A DNA stretch of 64,000 nucleotides from Pseudomonas sp. C2B4 (GTDB taxonomy: Bacteria; Pseudomonadota; Gammaproteobacteria; Pseudomonadales; Pseudomonadaceae), in the NCBI RefSeq assembly GCF_013359695.1, contig NZ_JABFMU010000001.1, positions 62,001 to 126,000 on the forward strand. The letters are read 5' to 3'. The notes below the pieces were generated by a model, which was given only the letters and a program-made list of their open reading frames with translations, was not told the origin of the DNA and ran no database searches. Below, piece by piece: positions 16,438 to 24,156 of the stretch. Every line of letters begins with the position of its first letter. Position 1 is the stretch's first letter. Position numbers and translations under genes: made by a program.

Positions 16438-17205
16438 TTACTGCCCCGGAATATCCTTGCGCAGTTTCACCGGGTCCTGCTGTTTGCGTTTTTTCGCAAT
16501 GGCAGTGCGCATCTTGATGTTGATCGCTTCCACCGCCAGCGAGAACGCCATGGCGAAGTAGACGTAGCCTTTCGGAATGTGCATGTCCAGGGACTCGCCA
16601 ATCAGCACGATACCGACCACCAGCAGGAACGACAGCGCCAGCATTTTCAGCGACGGGTGCTTGTCGATGAACTCGCTGATGGTGCCCGAGGCCAGCATCA
16701 TTACCAGCACCGCCACGACGATGGCCGCCACCATGACCGGTACATGGGACACCATGCCGACTGCGGTGATCACCGAGTCCAGGGAGAACACGATGTCGAT
16801 GATCGCGATCTGGATGATGGTGTAGAGGAAGTTTCCGCCTTTGACACTCGGCTCATCGTCGGTTTCGTCTTCGCCTTCCAGCGCGTGGTACATCTCTTGC
16901 GAGCTTTTCCACAGCAGGAACAGGCCACCGAAGAACAGGATCAGGTCGCGCCCGGAAATACCCTGGCCGAACACTTCGAACAGGTCGGCGGTAAGGCGCA
17001 TGACCCAGGTGATCGACAGCAGCAACAGAATCCGCGTGATCATGGCCAGCGCCAGACCGAAAATCCGGGTGCGCGCCTGCATGTGCTTGGGCATGCGGCT
17101 GACCAGGATCGAAATCATGATGATGTTATCGATGCCCAGAACGATTTCCAGGGCGGTCAGGGTGAAGAAGGCAACCCAGATTTCAGGGTTGGTCAGCCAT
17201 TCCAT
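16438..17205 (-). CDS. TerC-family integral membrane protein
   Basis: 255 residues, about seven membrane helices. The hallmark acidic motifs ALEIVLGIDNIIMI and IDIVFSLDSVITAVGM are present, with Asp residues in membrane helices expected to bind a metal ion. The charged loop HALEGEDETDDEPS separates the two halves. TerC/YgdQ relatives are linked to metal (manganese) export or tellurite resistance, but no ter operon is present, so a general metal-exporter role is the best guess. It is followed by its own terminator. The upstream gap of about 85 bases contains a hairpin that may end the citrate transporter transcript. Confidence 0.88.
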   Translation of the reverse strand: MEWLTNPEIWVAFFTLTALEIVLGIDNIIMISILVSRMPKHMQARTRIFGLALAMITRILLLLSITWVMRLTADLFEVFGQGISGRDLILFFGGLFLLWKSSQEMYHALEGEDETDDEPSVKGGNFLYTIIQIAIIDIVFSLDSVITAVGMVSHVPVMVAAIVVAVLVMMLASGTISEFIDKHPSLKMLALSFLLVVGIVLIGESLDMHIPKGYVYFAMAFSLAVEAINIKMRTAIAKKRKQQDPVKLRKDIPGQ

Positions 17206-17238
17206 GTGTATTCCTTTGAGCGAGTGTTATACCACAAA

Positions 17239-17271
17239 GGGCCCGGGCTTCAAACAGCGAAGCCTGGACCC
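17239..17271 (-). terminator. Hairpin, probable terminator of the citrate transporter gene
   Basis: 13-base imperfect stem GGGCCCGGGCTTC/GAAGCCTGGACCC around a 7-base loop, flanked by a further complementary ACCAC/GTGGT pair. On the leftward strand it is followed by only three T residues, so it is a weaker case than the others. Confidence 0.5.
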
Positions 17272-17290
17272 CGAGTGGTGAGTCTTGGGC

Positions 17291-18598
17291 TTATAGAGTG
17301 CTGAACAGCGGAAAAATCCCCATCAGCAACGCGGCAACCAGTATGCACATGCACACCAGCACTGCCCACTTCAGGGTGAAGCGCTGGTGATCACCAAAAT
17401 CGATCCCGGCCAGGGCCACCAACAGGTAAGTCGATGGTACCAACGGGCTCAACAAATGGACGGGCTGACCGACGATCGAGGCACGTGCCATTTCTACCGC
17501 GGTTATACCGTAGTGGCTGGCGGCTTCGGCAAGTACCGGTAACACGCCGTAATAAAATGCATCGTTCGACATGAAGAAGGTGAACGGCATGCTCACCAGT
17601 GCCGTGATCACGGCCAGGTACGGGCCGAGGAAGTCCGGGATCACCGACAACAGGCTTTTCGACATGGCATCGACCATACCGGTGCCCGACAGGATACCGG
17701 TGAAGATGCCCGCGGCAAAGATCAGCCCGACCACTGCCAGCACGCTACCGGCGTGAGCCGCGACGCGGTCCTTCTGCTGTTGCAGGCACGGGTAGTTGAC
17801 GATCATCGCGATACTGAAAGCCACCATGAACAGCACCGGCAGCGGCAGCAGGCCGGCGATCAGGGTGCACATCAGTGCCAGCGTCAGGGCACCGTTGAAC
17901 CAGATCAGATTCGGACGACGGGCATCCGGGAACTGCGAAACGCTGATTTCGCTGTGATCGATCTCATCACCAACCAGGTGCAGTTCACCCAGACGCGCAC
18001 GTTCACGTTTGCCGTAGAAGTAAGCGATGGCCAGGATGGCCACGACACCAGCGGCCATTGCCGGGATCATCGGTACGAAGATCGCCGACGGGTCCACGTG
18101 CAGCGCACTGGCCGCACGGGCGGTCGGGCCACCCCAGGGGGTCATGTTCATCACGCCACCGGCGAGGATGATCAGGCCGGCCATGATCCGCGGGCTCATG
18201 CCGATGCGGCTGTAGAGCGGCAGCATGGCAGCCACGCAGATCATGTAAGTGGTCGCGCCGTCACCATCAAGGGAAACGACGAGCGCCAGTACGGCGGTGC
18301 CGACCGACACTTTCAGCGGGTCGCCCTTGACCATCTTGAGGATCTTGCGCACGGCCGGGTCGAACAGGCCGGAGTCGATCATCAGGGCGAAGTACAGAAT
18401 GGCGAACATCAGCATCACGCCGGTCGGGGCGAGCTTGGTGATGCCTTCGAGCATCATCGGGCCGATTTTCGGGCCGAAACCACCGAACAGGGCGAAGACG
18501 ATCGGGATGATGATCAGAGCGATCAGCGCGGACAGGCGCTTGGTCATGATCAGGAACATGAAGGTGATGACCATGGCGAAGCCAAGGAAAGTCAGCAT
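17291..18598 (-). CDS. CitMHS-family citrate:H+/metal-citrate symporter
   Basis: 435 residues, about twelve membrane helices, matching the CitMHS family (CitM/CitH) that imports citrate complexed with a divalent metal. Recognisable parts are MLTFLGFAMVITFMFLIMTKRLSALIALI, VSLDGDGATTYMICVAAMLPLY, GVMNMTPWGGPTARAA, FTFFMSNDAFYYGVLPVLAEAA and GQPVHLLSPLVPSTYLLVALA. No regulator lies next to it; the 417-base upstream gap must hold its promoter. The metal preference (Mg or Ca type) cannot be read from the sequence. Confidence 0.92.
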   Translation of the reverse strand: MLTFLGFAMVITFMFLIMTKRLSALIALIIIPIVFALFGGFGPKIGPMMLEGITKLAPTGVMLMFAILYFALMIDSGLFDPAVRKILKMVKGDPLKVSVGTAVLALVVSLDGDGATTYMICVAAMLPLYSRIGMSPRIMAGLIILAGGVMNMTPWGGPTARAASALHVDPSAIFVPMIPAMAAGVVAILAIAYFYGKRERARLGELHLVGDEIDHSEISVSQFPDARRPNLIWFNGALTLALMCTLIAGLLPLPVLFMVAFSIAMIVNYPCLQQQKDRVAAHAGSVLAVVGLIFAAGIFTGILSGTGMVDAMSKSLLSVIPDFLGPYLAVITALVSMPFTFFMSNDAFYYGVLPVLAEAASHYGITAVEMARASIVGQPVHLLSPLVPSTYLLVALAGIDFGDHQRFTLKWAVLVCMCILVAALLMGIFPLFSTL

Positions 18599-19015
18599 GG
18601 GAATACTCCAGGCGTGGCGCGGCTAGGGAATGAGCGGACCGGGTGGGATCAGCGCAAAACGGGAAGCACGAGACGTACGGGTGGAGTTGTGGCGAAGCGG
18701 CGGGTAAAGGACATCAGGATCACCATTGTTGTTGTTAAATGGACCTGGCGAGCAGTCGAACACTCGCATTTGGCCAACCGGTCTATTGCCGGCAGTGAGG
18801 GCGATCCTAATCGCGCAAGCTTTCAGCCAGCTTTCGGCAATGAAAGCGTTGACGGGAAGTACAACCGGTCGTCGGACCGGGGCAGGGAGGCAGACCGGGT
18901 CGAGACCTTCGCGAGCAGGCTCGCTCCCACAGTGATTTTGTGTTTGACGCAGATCCAGTGTGGGAGCGAGCCTGCTCGCGAAGACGTCAGTGAGAACACA
19001 TCAGGAGGCACCAGC
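18599..19015. other. Intergenic region between the divergent citrate transporter and GFA genes
   Basis: 417 bases. It holds the leftward promoter region of the citrate transporter, for which no clear boxes were chosen, REP pair 6 (18909-18981), and the ribosome-binding site of the next gene. A long open frame runs through here in frame with the GFA gene, but its translation has no family features and is rejected. Confidence 0.65.
18909..18981. repeat. REP pair 6 (outward arms, 73 bases)
   Basis: Arms as in pair 4, in the same outward order, with a 27-base spacer. It lies 34 bases upstream of the GFA start, so transcription of that gene starts either inside or upstream of it. Confidence 0.88.
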
Positions 19016-19417
19016 ATGGCCAACATCCACACAGGCGGCTGCCACTGCGGACAACTGCGCTACCAAATCAGCGGGCCATTGCACGATATCGCCCACTGCC
19101 ATTGCTCGATTTGCCGACGGGTCAGCGGCGGCATTGTGACCACCTGGATCACCGTACCGGCATCCGCCTTTCAATGGCTGGCCGGGACGCCGGCGCGCTA
19201 CGACTCTTCATCGACCTGCGCGCGTTATTTCTGCGGTCACTGTGGGGCGCAACTGGCGCTGGTGACTCACCTGAGCCCCGAGAGCATCGACGTGACCATC
19301 GCGACCCTTGACCATCCAGAGCAGGCGCCCGCCGAGCGGCACATCTGGACTGACAGCCGCTTGCCATGGCTGCACCTGGACGAGCATTTGCCCGGCGAGC
19401 CGGAAGAAACCTTATAA
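19016..19417 (+). CDS. GFA-family (glutathione-dependent formaldehyde-activating enzyme-like) protein
   Basis: 133 residues. The zinc-binding cysteines of the Gfa/CENP-V fold are all visible: GGCHCGQLRY (C9, C11), HCHCSICRR (C28, C30, C33) and YFCGHCGAQL (C73, C76). Family members bind two zinc ions. The name comes from an enzyme reported to join glutathione and formaldehyde, and many relatives have no proven reaction. The strong AGGAGG precedes the ATG at 19016. The frame is open much further upstream, but that part crosses a REP pair and the antisense of the citrate gene and is excluded. Confidence 0.9.
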   Translation: MANIHTGGCHCGQLRYQISGPLHDIAHCHCSICRRVSGGIVTTWITVPASAFQWLAGTPARYDSSSTCARYFCGHCGAQLALVTHLSPESIDVTIATLDHPEQAPAERHIWTDSRLPWLHLDEHLPGEPEETL

Positions 19418-19434
19418 ACTTACATTAAGCCTGA

Positions 19435-19761
19435 TCAAAAAATAGACAGATCCAACGGACGAATCGCGCCCATCCAGATGGCGTGCTCGCTGTGGTCCAG
19501 CAGATCGTCGCCAGTGTCCGGGTGCAGGAACACCACCAGCCCCTTGCGGTTGAGCGCAAGCCACGGCAGCACCTCGCCGATCAACTCCGGTCCGAAGGCC
19601 AGTTGGCAACTCCAGTCCGGGTGCGGACCGACCGGGCGCTCGTGCACGCGGCCCATCTTCAGAGGGAACAATTGCGCTGCCTGCTCACACAAGGCGCGTG
19701 CTTGCTCGATGGTGCCGGCATCGAAATACACATGGGCGTGGTAGCCCTTGATCGTTTGCAT
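19435..19761 (-). CDS. DOPA 4,5-dioxygenase family protein
   Basis: 108 residues, matching the small DOPA_dioxygen family: MQTIKGYHAHVYFD at the start, GRVHERPVGPHPDWSCQLAF in the middle (two conserved His), then LNRKGLVVFLHPDTGDDLLDHSEHAIWMG. The conserved His residues would bind iron. Fungal and plant relatives cleave the DOPA ring; bacterial members are mostly uncharacterised. It converges on the GFA gene (17 bases between stops) and is divergent from the next gene (82 bases). Confidence 0.88.
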   Translation of the reverse strand: MQTIKGYHAHVYFDAGTIEQARALCEQAAQLFPLKMGRVHERPVGPHPDWSCQLAFGPELIGEVLPWLALNRKGLVVFLHPDTGDDLLDHSEHAIWMGAIRPLDLSIF

Positions 19762-19843
19762 CTGAAGCCCTCTGAATCGGTTCGAACCCTTGATGTTTCC
19801 TGCGGGTCACACGCCATATAGATGGGAAACAAGGAGCCCAGCC

Positions 19844-20506
19844 ATGAAAAATGCCGAAACCCCAGTCGTGAAAGTGGTGCTTTATGGTGCCATGAGTAGC
19901 CTGGGCAGTGCGCTGATGGCTGAAATGCTGCGACGTCAGCATGAAGTGATCGCCATTCTCGATGACCTGACGGCACTCGCGCCGCGACCGGGTCTGCGCA
20001 CCAAGACCGGCGACCTGTTTGAGGCTGAGCGGGTCAGGCAAAGTGTGGCGGGCAGTTCGGCCGTCATCTGTCTGTTAGACGCACCGGGGTTGCCGTACAA
20101 CAGTGAGCATGTGGAAAAAAACGTCGTGCCCGGCCCGGTCGAGCAGGTATTGGCGGCGGATGCGTTGATCGATGGCATGCAGGCGGCGGGCATTTCCCGA
20201 TTGTTTCTGGTGGGCGATTTCGACGTACTGGACGATCCGGAAACATTCGACCCTCTGCAACGTCACGCGGCCGAGGAAATCCGCGAGGCCCTGCAAAGCA
20301 GCGCCTTACGGTGGACCCTTGTGAATGCGCCGCGAGGTGTCCCCGGATTGACCATCGAACATTTCAGCCGGATCGGCAGCCATCTGGAACCTGACCTGGC
20401 CGAACCGATAGCGCGCCTGTCCCGGACGGCCGTGGGCATCGCCGACGAATTACACCTGAACCTTCACATTGGTGAGCACGTCAATTTCGTCGCGACTGAG
20501 AGCTAA
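19844..20506 (+). CDS. NAD(P)-binding Rossmann-fold protein (atypical SDR / NmrA-like)
   Basis: 220 residues. The start VVKVVLYGAMSSLGSALMAEML is a Rossmann nucleotide-binding turn, with GAMSSLG in place of the usual GATGxxG. LRTKTGDLFEAERVRQSVAGSSAVICLLDAPG follows, and RLFLVGDFDVLDDPETFDP, which is how an atypical short-chain dehydrogenase or sugar-epimerase-like fold reads. No catalytic YxxxK is evident, so it may be a binding or regulatory protein. AAGGAG lies before the ATG. The stop overlaps the convergent LysR gene end by four bases. Substrate unknown. Confidence 0.75.
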   Translation: MKNAETPVVKVVLYGAMSSLGSALMAEMLRRQHEVIAILDDLTALAPRPGLRTKTGDLFEAERVRQSVAGSSAVICLLDAPGLPYNSEHVEKNVVPGPVEQVLAADALIDGMQAAGISRLFLVGDFDVLDDPETFDPLQRHAAEEIREALQSSALRWTLVNAPRGVPGLTIEHFSRIGSHLEPDLAEPIARLSRTAVGIADELHLNLHIGEHVNFVATES

Positions 20507-21453
20507 ACGGCAATAGACGGCAACGTCAGGCCATTGAGCGATTGCGCACTGCTGGCCTGCTCGGCCATCAACCAATCGACAAACCGCTGAATCAAGGCGC
20601 CGCGCCGTTTGCGCTGCGGCAGCACCACGTAATATCCCAATCGAGAAATCACCGTTTCGGCAATCGGGCGGCACAACAAACCTTGGGCCAGCAAGTTATC
20701 CACAAGGTGTCGCCAACCAATGGCCACACCCTGACCACCAATCGCGGCCTGGATCAGCAAGGTGTAGTTGTCAAAGCGCAACTGCCCCGGGGCAGGGGGC
20801 GAGGTAATTCCCAACTCGCGGAACACGCCACTCCAGTCGAACCAATTGCTGCTGTGCTCGCCACGTAAATGCAGCAGCGGAAATTCCAATAACGTCTGGG
20901 CGGGCAAGGGCAGGGGACGTTCATTCAATAGCTGCGGGCTGCACACGGGGAAGACTTCTTCGCTGAACAGCCAGTGACTTTCACCCTGCTTGAAGCGGCC
21001 GTCGCCAAACAACACCGCGACATCGATATCCGTACGGAGCATGTTGTGGCTGCGCTCACTGGTCACCAGGCTGACATCAACCTGTGGATTCGCCGCGTGA
21101 AAACGGTGCAACCGTGGCATCAACCAGTACGCGGCAAAGGCGAAATCGGTGGCGACCTGGAGAACTTCGTGCTGTTGTTGGGCACTTATCGCGCTCAATC
21201 CTGCGTCGATTTGCTGCAAACCGAGTTGAACCTGCTCGAAAAGGATGATCCCGACCTCAGTCAGCTCAATACCGCGATAGATACGATCAAATAACCGGGC
21301 TGCCAGTTGTTCCTCCAACCGCTTGATCTGCTGGCTGATGGCTGGCTGCGTGGTACCCAGCTCCACCGCCGCCGCCGTGAAGCTTCGGTGTCGGGCCGCC
21401 GCTTCAAAGGCACGCAGCAGATCCAGTGAGAGGTCACCGAGGGCGTCATACAT
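20503..21453 (-). CDS. LysR-family regulator of choline-sulfate genes
   Basis: 316 residues. The N-terminal winged helix-turn-helix is LDLLRAFEAAARHRSFTAAAVELGTTQPAISQQIKRLEEQLAARLFDR, followed by a substrate-binding domain of two lobes (VLQVATDFAFAAYWLMPRLHRFHAANP...). It is divergent from betC with a 114-base gap, the typical place for a LysR regulator of the neighbouring operon, and pseudomonads carry a similar regulator beside betC. The likely inducer is choline or choline sulfate, by inference. An inverted repeat with a T-N11-A core overlaps its own start codon, suggesting self-repression. Confidence 0.88.
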   Translation of the reverse strand: MYDALGDLSLDLLRAFEAAARHRSFTAAAVELGTTQPAISQQIKRLEEQLAARLFDRIYRGIELTEVGIILFEQVQLGLQQIDAGLSAISAQQQHEVLQVATDFAFAAYWLMPRLHRFHAANPQVDVSLVTSERSHNMLRTDIDVAVLFGDGRFKQGESHWLFSEEVFPVCSPQLLNERPLPLPAQTLLEFPLLHLRGEHSSNWFDWSGVFRELGITSPPAPGQLRFDNYTLLIQAAIGGQGVAIGWRHLVDNLLAQGLLCRPIAETVISRLGYYVVLPQRKRRGALIQRFVDWLMAEQASSAQSLNGLTLPSIAV

Positions 21454-21466
21454 AAGCTGTGCTTAT
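21452..21466. promoter_or_regulatory. Candidate LysR operator overlapping the regulator start codon
   Basis: ATAAGCTGTGCTTAT is a perfect 6-base inverted repeat with a 3-base centre and contains the T-N11-A pattern of LysR-type binding sites. It covers the ATG (21451-21453, leftward) of the LysR gene and lies about 100 bases upstream of the betC start, so one site could both repress the regulator and control betC. Confidence 0.5.
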
Positions 21467-21567
21467 CCTAGTCATTGCCGTGCATGGGCTTTACCACGAA
21501 GTGCGCGGGTTACATGCTCGATCCCAGCACTCTCGCATAAACATCCACTATGGAATGCCGCGATCAC

Positions 21568-23082
21568 ATGAAGCGCAAGAACATTCTTTTCATCATGGCC
21601 GATCAAATGGCCGCGCCAATGTTGCCGTTCTACGGCCCTTCGCCGATCAAACTGCCTAATTTGAGCCGCCTCGCCGCCCAAGGCGTGGTGTTCGACAGCG
21701 CCTATTGCAACAGTCCGCTGTGCGCGCCGTCGCGTTTTACCCTGGTCAGCGGCCAGTTGCCGAGCAAGATCGGCGCCTATGACAACGCGGCGGATTTCCC
21801 TGCCGATGTACCGACTTATGCCCATTACCTGCGCCGCCTCGGCTACCGCACCGCGCTCTCGGGCAAGATGCATTTCTGCGGGCCGGACCAGTTGCACGGC
21901 TACGAAGAACGCCTGACCAGCGACATCTATCCAGCCGACTACGGTTGGGCGGTGAACTGGGATGAACCGGATGTGCGCCCGACCTGGTACCACAACATGT
22001 CGTCCGTGCTGCAAGCCGGCCCCTGCGTGCGCACCAATCAACTGGATTTCGATGAAGAAGTGGTATTCAAGGCCCAGCAATATCTGTTCGACCACATTCG
22101 CGAGGATGGCGACCAGCCGTTCTGCCTGACCGTTTCGATGACGCATCCGCACGATCCCTACACCATTCCCAAAGCGTTCTGGGATCTGTACGACGACGCC
22201 GACATCCCGTTGCCGACAACCCCTGATCCGCACGATCTCGATCCGCACTCCCAACGTTTACTCAAGGTCTATGACCTGTGGGATAAACCGCTGCCTGTGG
22301 ATAAGATTCGCGACGCACGCCGGGCCTATTTCGGGGCATGCAGCTATATTGACAGCAACGTCGGCAAACTCCTGCAAACGCTCGAAGATACCGGGCTGAT
22401 CGATGACACCATCATCGTATTCTCCGGTGACCACGGGGATATGCTCGGCGAGCGTGGCCTCTGGTACAAAATGCATTGGTATGAAATGGCAGCGCGGGTG
22501 CCCCTGTTGATCAGTGCGCCCGGGCAATTCGGTGCCGGCCGGGTCAGCGCCTCGGTGTCCACCGCCGACCTGCTGCCGACCTTTGTTGAACTGGCCGGTG
22601 GCTCACTGGAACCGGGCCTGCCGCTGGATGGCCGCTCACTCGTCCCGCACCTGCAAGGGCAGGGCGGTCACGACGAAGTATTCGGCGAATACATGGCCGA
22701 AGGCACCATCAGCCCGTTGATGATGATCCGCCGCGGCAACTACAAATTCATCTACAGCGAAGATGACCCTTGCCTGCTCTTCGATGTGCGAAATGATCCC
22801 CGTGAACTGGAAGAACTCAGCCAATCACCGCAACATCGCCAGCTTTTCGACGATTTTCTCGCCGACGCACGGGCCAAATGGAACATTCCGGCGATACACC
22901 ACCAGGTGCTCGCAAGCCAGCGGCGTCGGCGCTTCGTCGCTGACGCCCTGACTATCGGCAAGCTGAAGAGCTGGGATCACCAGCCGCTGGTGGACGCCAG
23001 TCAGCAATACATGCGCAACCACATCGACCTTGATGACCTGGAGCGTAAAGCACGTTATCCACAACCCTGCCAAAACCAATAA
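21568..23082 (+). CDS. betC: Choline-sulfatase BetC
   Basis: 504 residues. A type I arylsulfatase fold: MKRKNILFIMADQM holds the first metal-binding Asp, and CAPSR (residues 52-56) is the formylglycine signature, where C52 is oxidised to the catalytic residue. VFSGDHGDMLGERGLWYKMHWYE, with further metal ligands, and the choline-sulfatase C-terminal part (KFIYSEDDPCLLFDVRNDP) follow. It splits choline-O-sulfate into choline, a precursor of glycine betaine, and sulfate. The frame opens at 21550, but the ATG at 21568 matches family starts. Cys-type sulfatases need a separate activating enzyme, which is not in the window. It is followed closely by choX. Confidence 0.95.
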   Translation: MKRKNILFIMADQMAAPMLPFYGPSPIKLPNLSRLAAQGVVFDSAYCNSPLCAPSRFTLVSGQLPSKIGAYDNAADFPADVPTYAHYLRRLGYRTALSGKMHFCGPDQLHGYEERLTSDIYPADYGWAVNWDEPDVRPTWYHNMSSVLQAGPCVRTNQLDFDEEVVFKAQQYLFDHIREDGDQPFCLTVSMTHPHDPYTIPKAFWDLYDDADIPLPTTPDPHDLDPHSQRLLKVYDLWDKPLPVDKIRDARRAYFGACSYIDSNVGKLLQTLEDTGLIDDTIIVFSGDHGDMLGERGLWYKMHWYEMAARVPLLISAPGQFGAGRVSASVSTADLLPTFVELAGGSLEPGLPLDGRSLVPHLQGQGGHDEVFGEYMAEGTISPLMMIRRGNYKFIYSEDDPCLLFDVRNDPRELEELSQSPQHRQLFDDFLADARAKWNIPAIHHQVLASQRRRRFVADALTIGKLKSWDHQPLVDASQQYMRNHIDLDDLERKARYPQPCQNQ

Positions 23083-23098
23083 TGTTAAGGGGAAGTCC

Positions 23099-24016
23099 AT
23101 GCAACGGTTATCCACAGTACTGACGGTCGGGCTCCTGGCCCTGGGCAGTGCATCGGCGTACGCCGATCAATGCGAGACGGTGAAAATGGCTGATCCAGGC
23201 TGGAGCGACATCGCTGCAACCAATGCCATCACCGGGTTTCTGCTGGACGGCATGGGCTACAAGGCCAAGGTCGATACCCTGGCGGTGCCGATCACCTTTG
23301 GCGGACTCAAGGACGGTCAGGTCGATGTTTTCCTGGGCAACTGGATGCCGGCGCAACAGGGCTTCTACGACAAGTTCGTGGCCACCGGCGACGTCACGCA
23401 ACTGGCGAAAAACCTCGACGGCACCGAATTCACCCTCGCGGTTCCGGATTATGTCTGGGATGCGGGCGTGCATACCTTCGCCGATCTGAACAAGTACGCA
23501 GACAAGTTCGACCGCAAGATCTACGGCATCGGCTCCGGCGCACCGGCCAACATTTCCCTGCAAGAGATCATCAAGAAAAACGATTTCGACATGGGCCAAT
23601 GGAAACTGGTCGAGTCCAGCGAACAGGCGATGCTGGCCGAAGTGTCTCGCGCGGTGAAGAAACAGAAGTTCGTGACCTTCCTCGGCTGGACCCCGCATCC
23701 GATGAACGTGCAGCTGAAAATGCATTACCTCAAGGGCGGCGAGCAATACTTCGGCGACACCGGCAGTGTCCACACTCTGACCCGCAAAGGTTATGCACAG
23801 GCGTGCCCGAATGTCGGCAAGCTGCTGACCAACCTGAGTTTCACTCAGGAGATGGAGAACAGCATCATGGCTGAGGTGGTGAACAAGAAAGTCAGCAATG
23901 CCGACGCGGCCAAGGCGTGGATCAAGGCCAACCCGGCGGTGCTGGATAAATGGCTGGATGGCGTGAAAACCGTGGATGGCAAGGATGCGCTGCCAGTGGT
24001 CAAAGCCAAGCTCTAA
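23099..24016 (+). CDS. choX: Choline-type ABC transporter substrate-binding protein
   Basis: 305 residues. A signal peptide (MQRLSTVLTVGLLALGSASAYA, cleavage about residue 22) is followed by an OpuAC-type binding domain with the ChoX-like features VKMADPGWSDIAATNAI, VDVFLGNWMPAQQGFYDKF, YGIGSGAPANISL and FLGWTPHPMNVQLKMHYL, where aromatic residues form the cage for quaternary ammonium. It starts 17 bases after betC with the strong site AAGGGGA. No permease or ATPase gene is adjacent, so this is an orphan periplasmic binding protein that would need a transporter core encoded elsewhere, such as a CbcWV-type system. The ligand is probably choline or choline sulfate. Confidence 0.9.
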   Translation: MQRLSTVLTVGLLALGSASAYADQCETVKMADPGWSDIAATNAITGFLLDGMGYKAKVDTLAVPITFGGLKDGQVDVFLGNWMPAQQGFYDKFVATGDVTQLAKNLDGTEFTLAVPDYVWDAGVHTFADLNKYADKFDRKIYGIGSGAPANISLQEIIKKNDFDMGQWKLVESSEQAMLAEVSRAVKKQKFVTFLGWTPHPMNVQLKMHYLKGGEQYFGDTGSVHTLTRKGYAQACPNVGKLLTNLSFTQEMENSIMAEVVNKKVSNADAAKAWIKANPAVLDKWLDGVKTVDGKDALPVVKAKL

Positions 24017-24019
24017 ACC

Positions 24020-24108
24020 TGTGGGAGCGAGCCTGTTCGCGAAGGGGCCATCAGATCCGACATTTATATCGACTGACACTCCGCATTCGCGAGCAGGCTC
24101 GCTCCCAC
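24020..24108. repeat. REP pair 7 (inward arms, 89 bases)
   Basis: Arms as pairs 1-3, except that the left arm has one change (CCTGTTCGCGA instead of CCTGCTCGCGA). It starts 4 bases after the choX stop and ends 49 bases before the SulP gene, so it may uncouple SulP expression from betC-choX. Confidence 0.88.
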
Positions 24109-24156
24109 AATGTCCGGTGCTGATACCCTTGTGCAAAACCCCAACCGAGAGGCTTC

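Noticed and set aside
17753..19015. Long open frame in phase with the GFA gene
   Set aside because: It is antisense to the citrate transporter and crosses a REP pair; the real start at 19016 has a strong ribosome-binding site and the family N-terminus.
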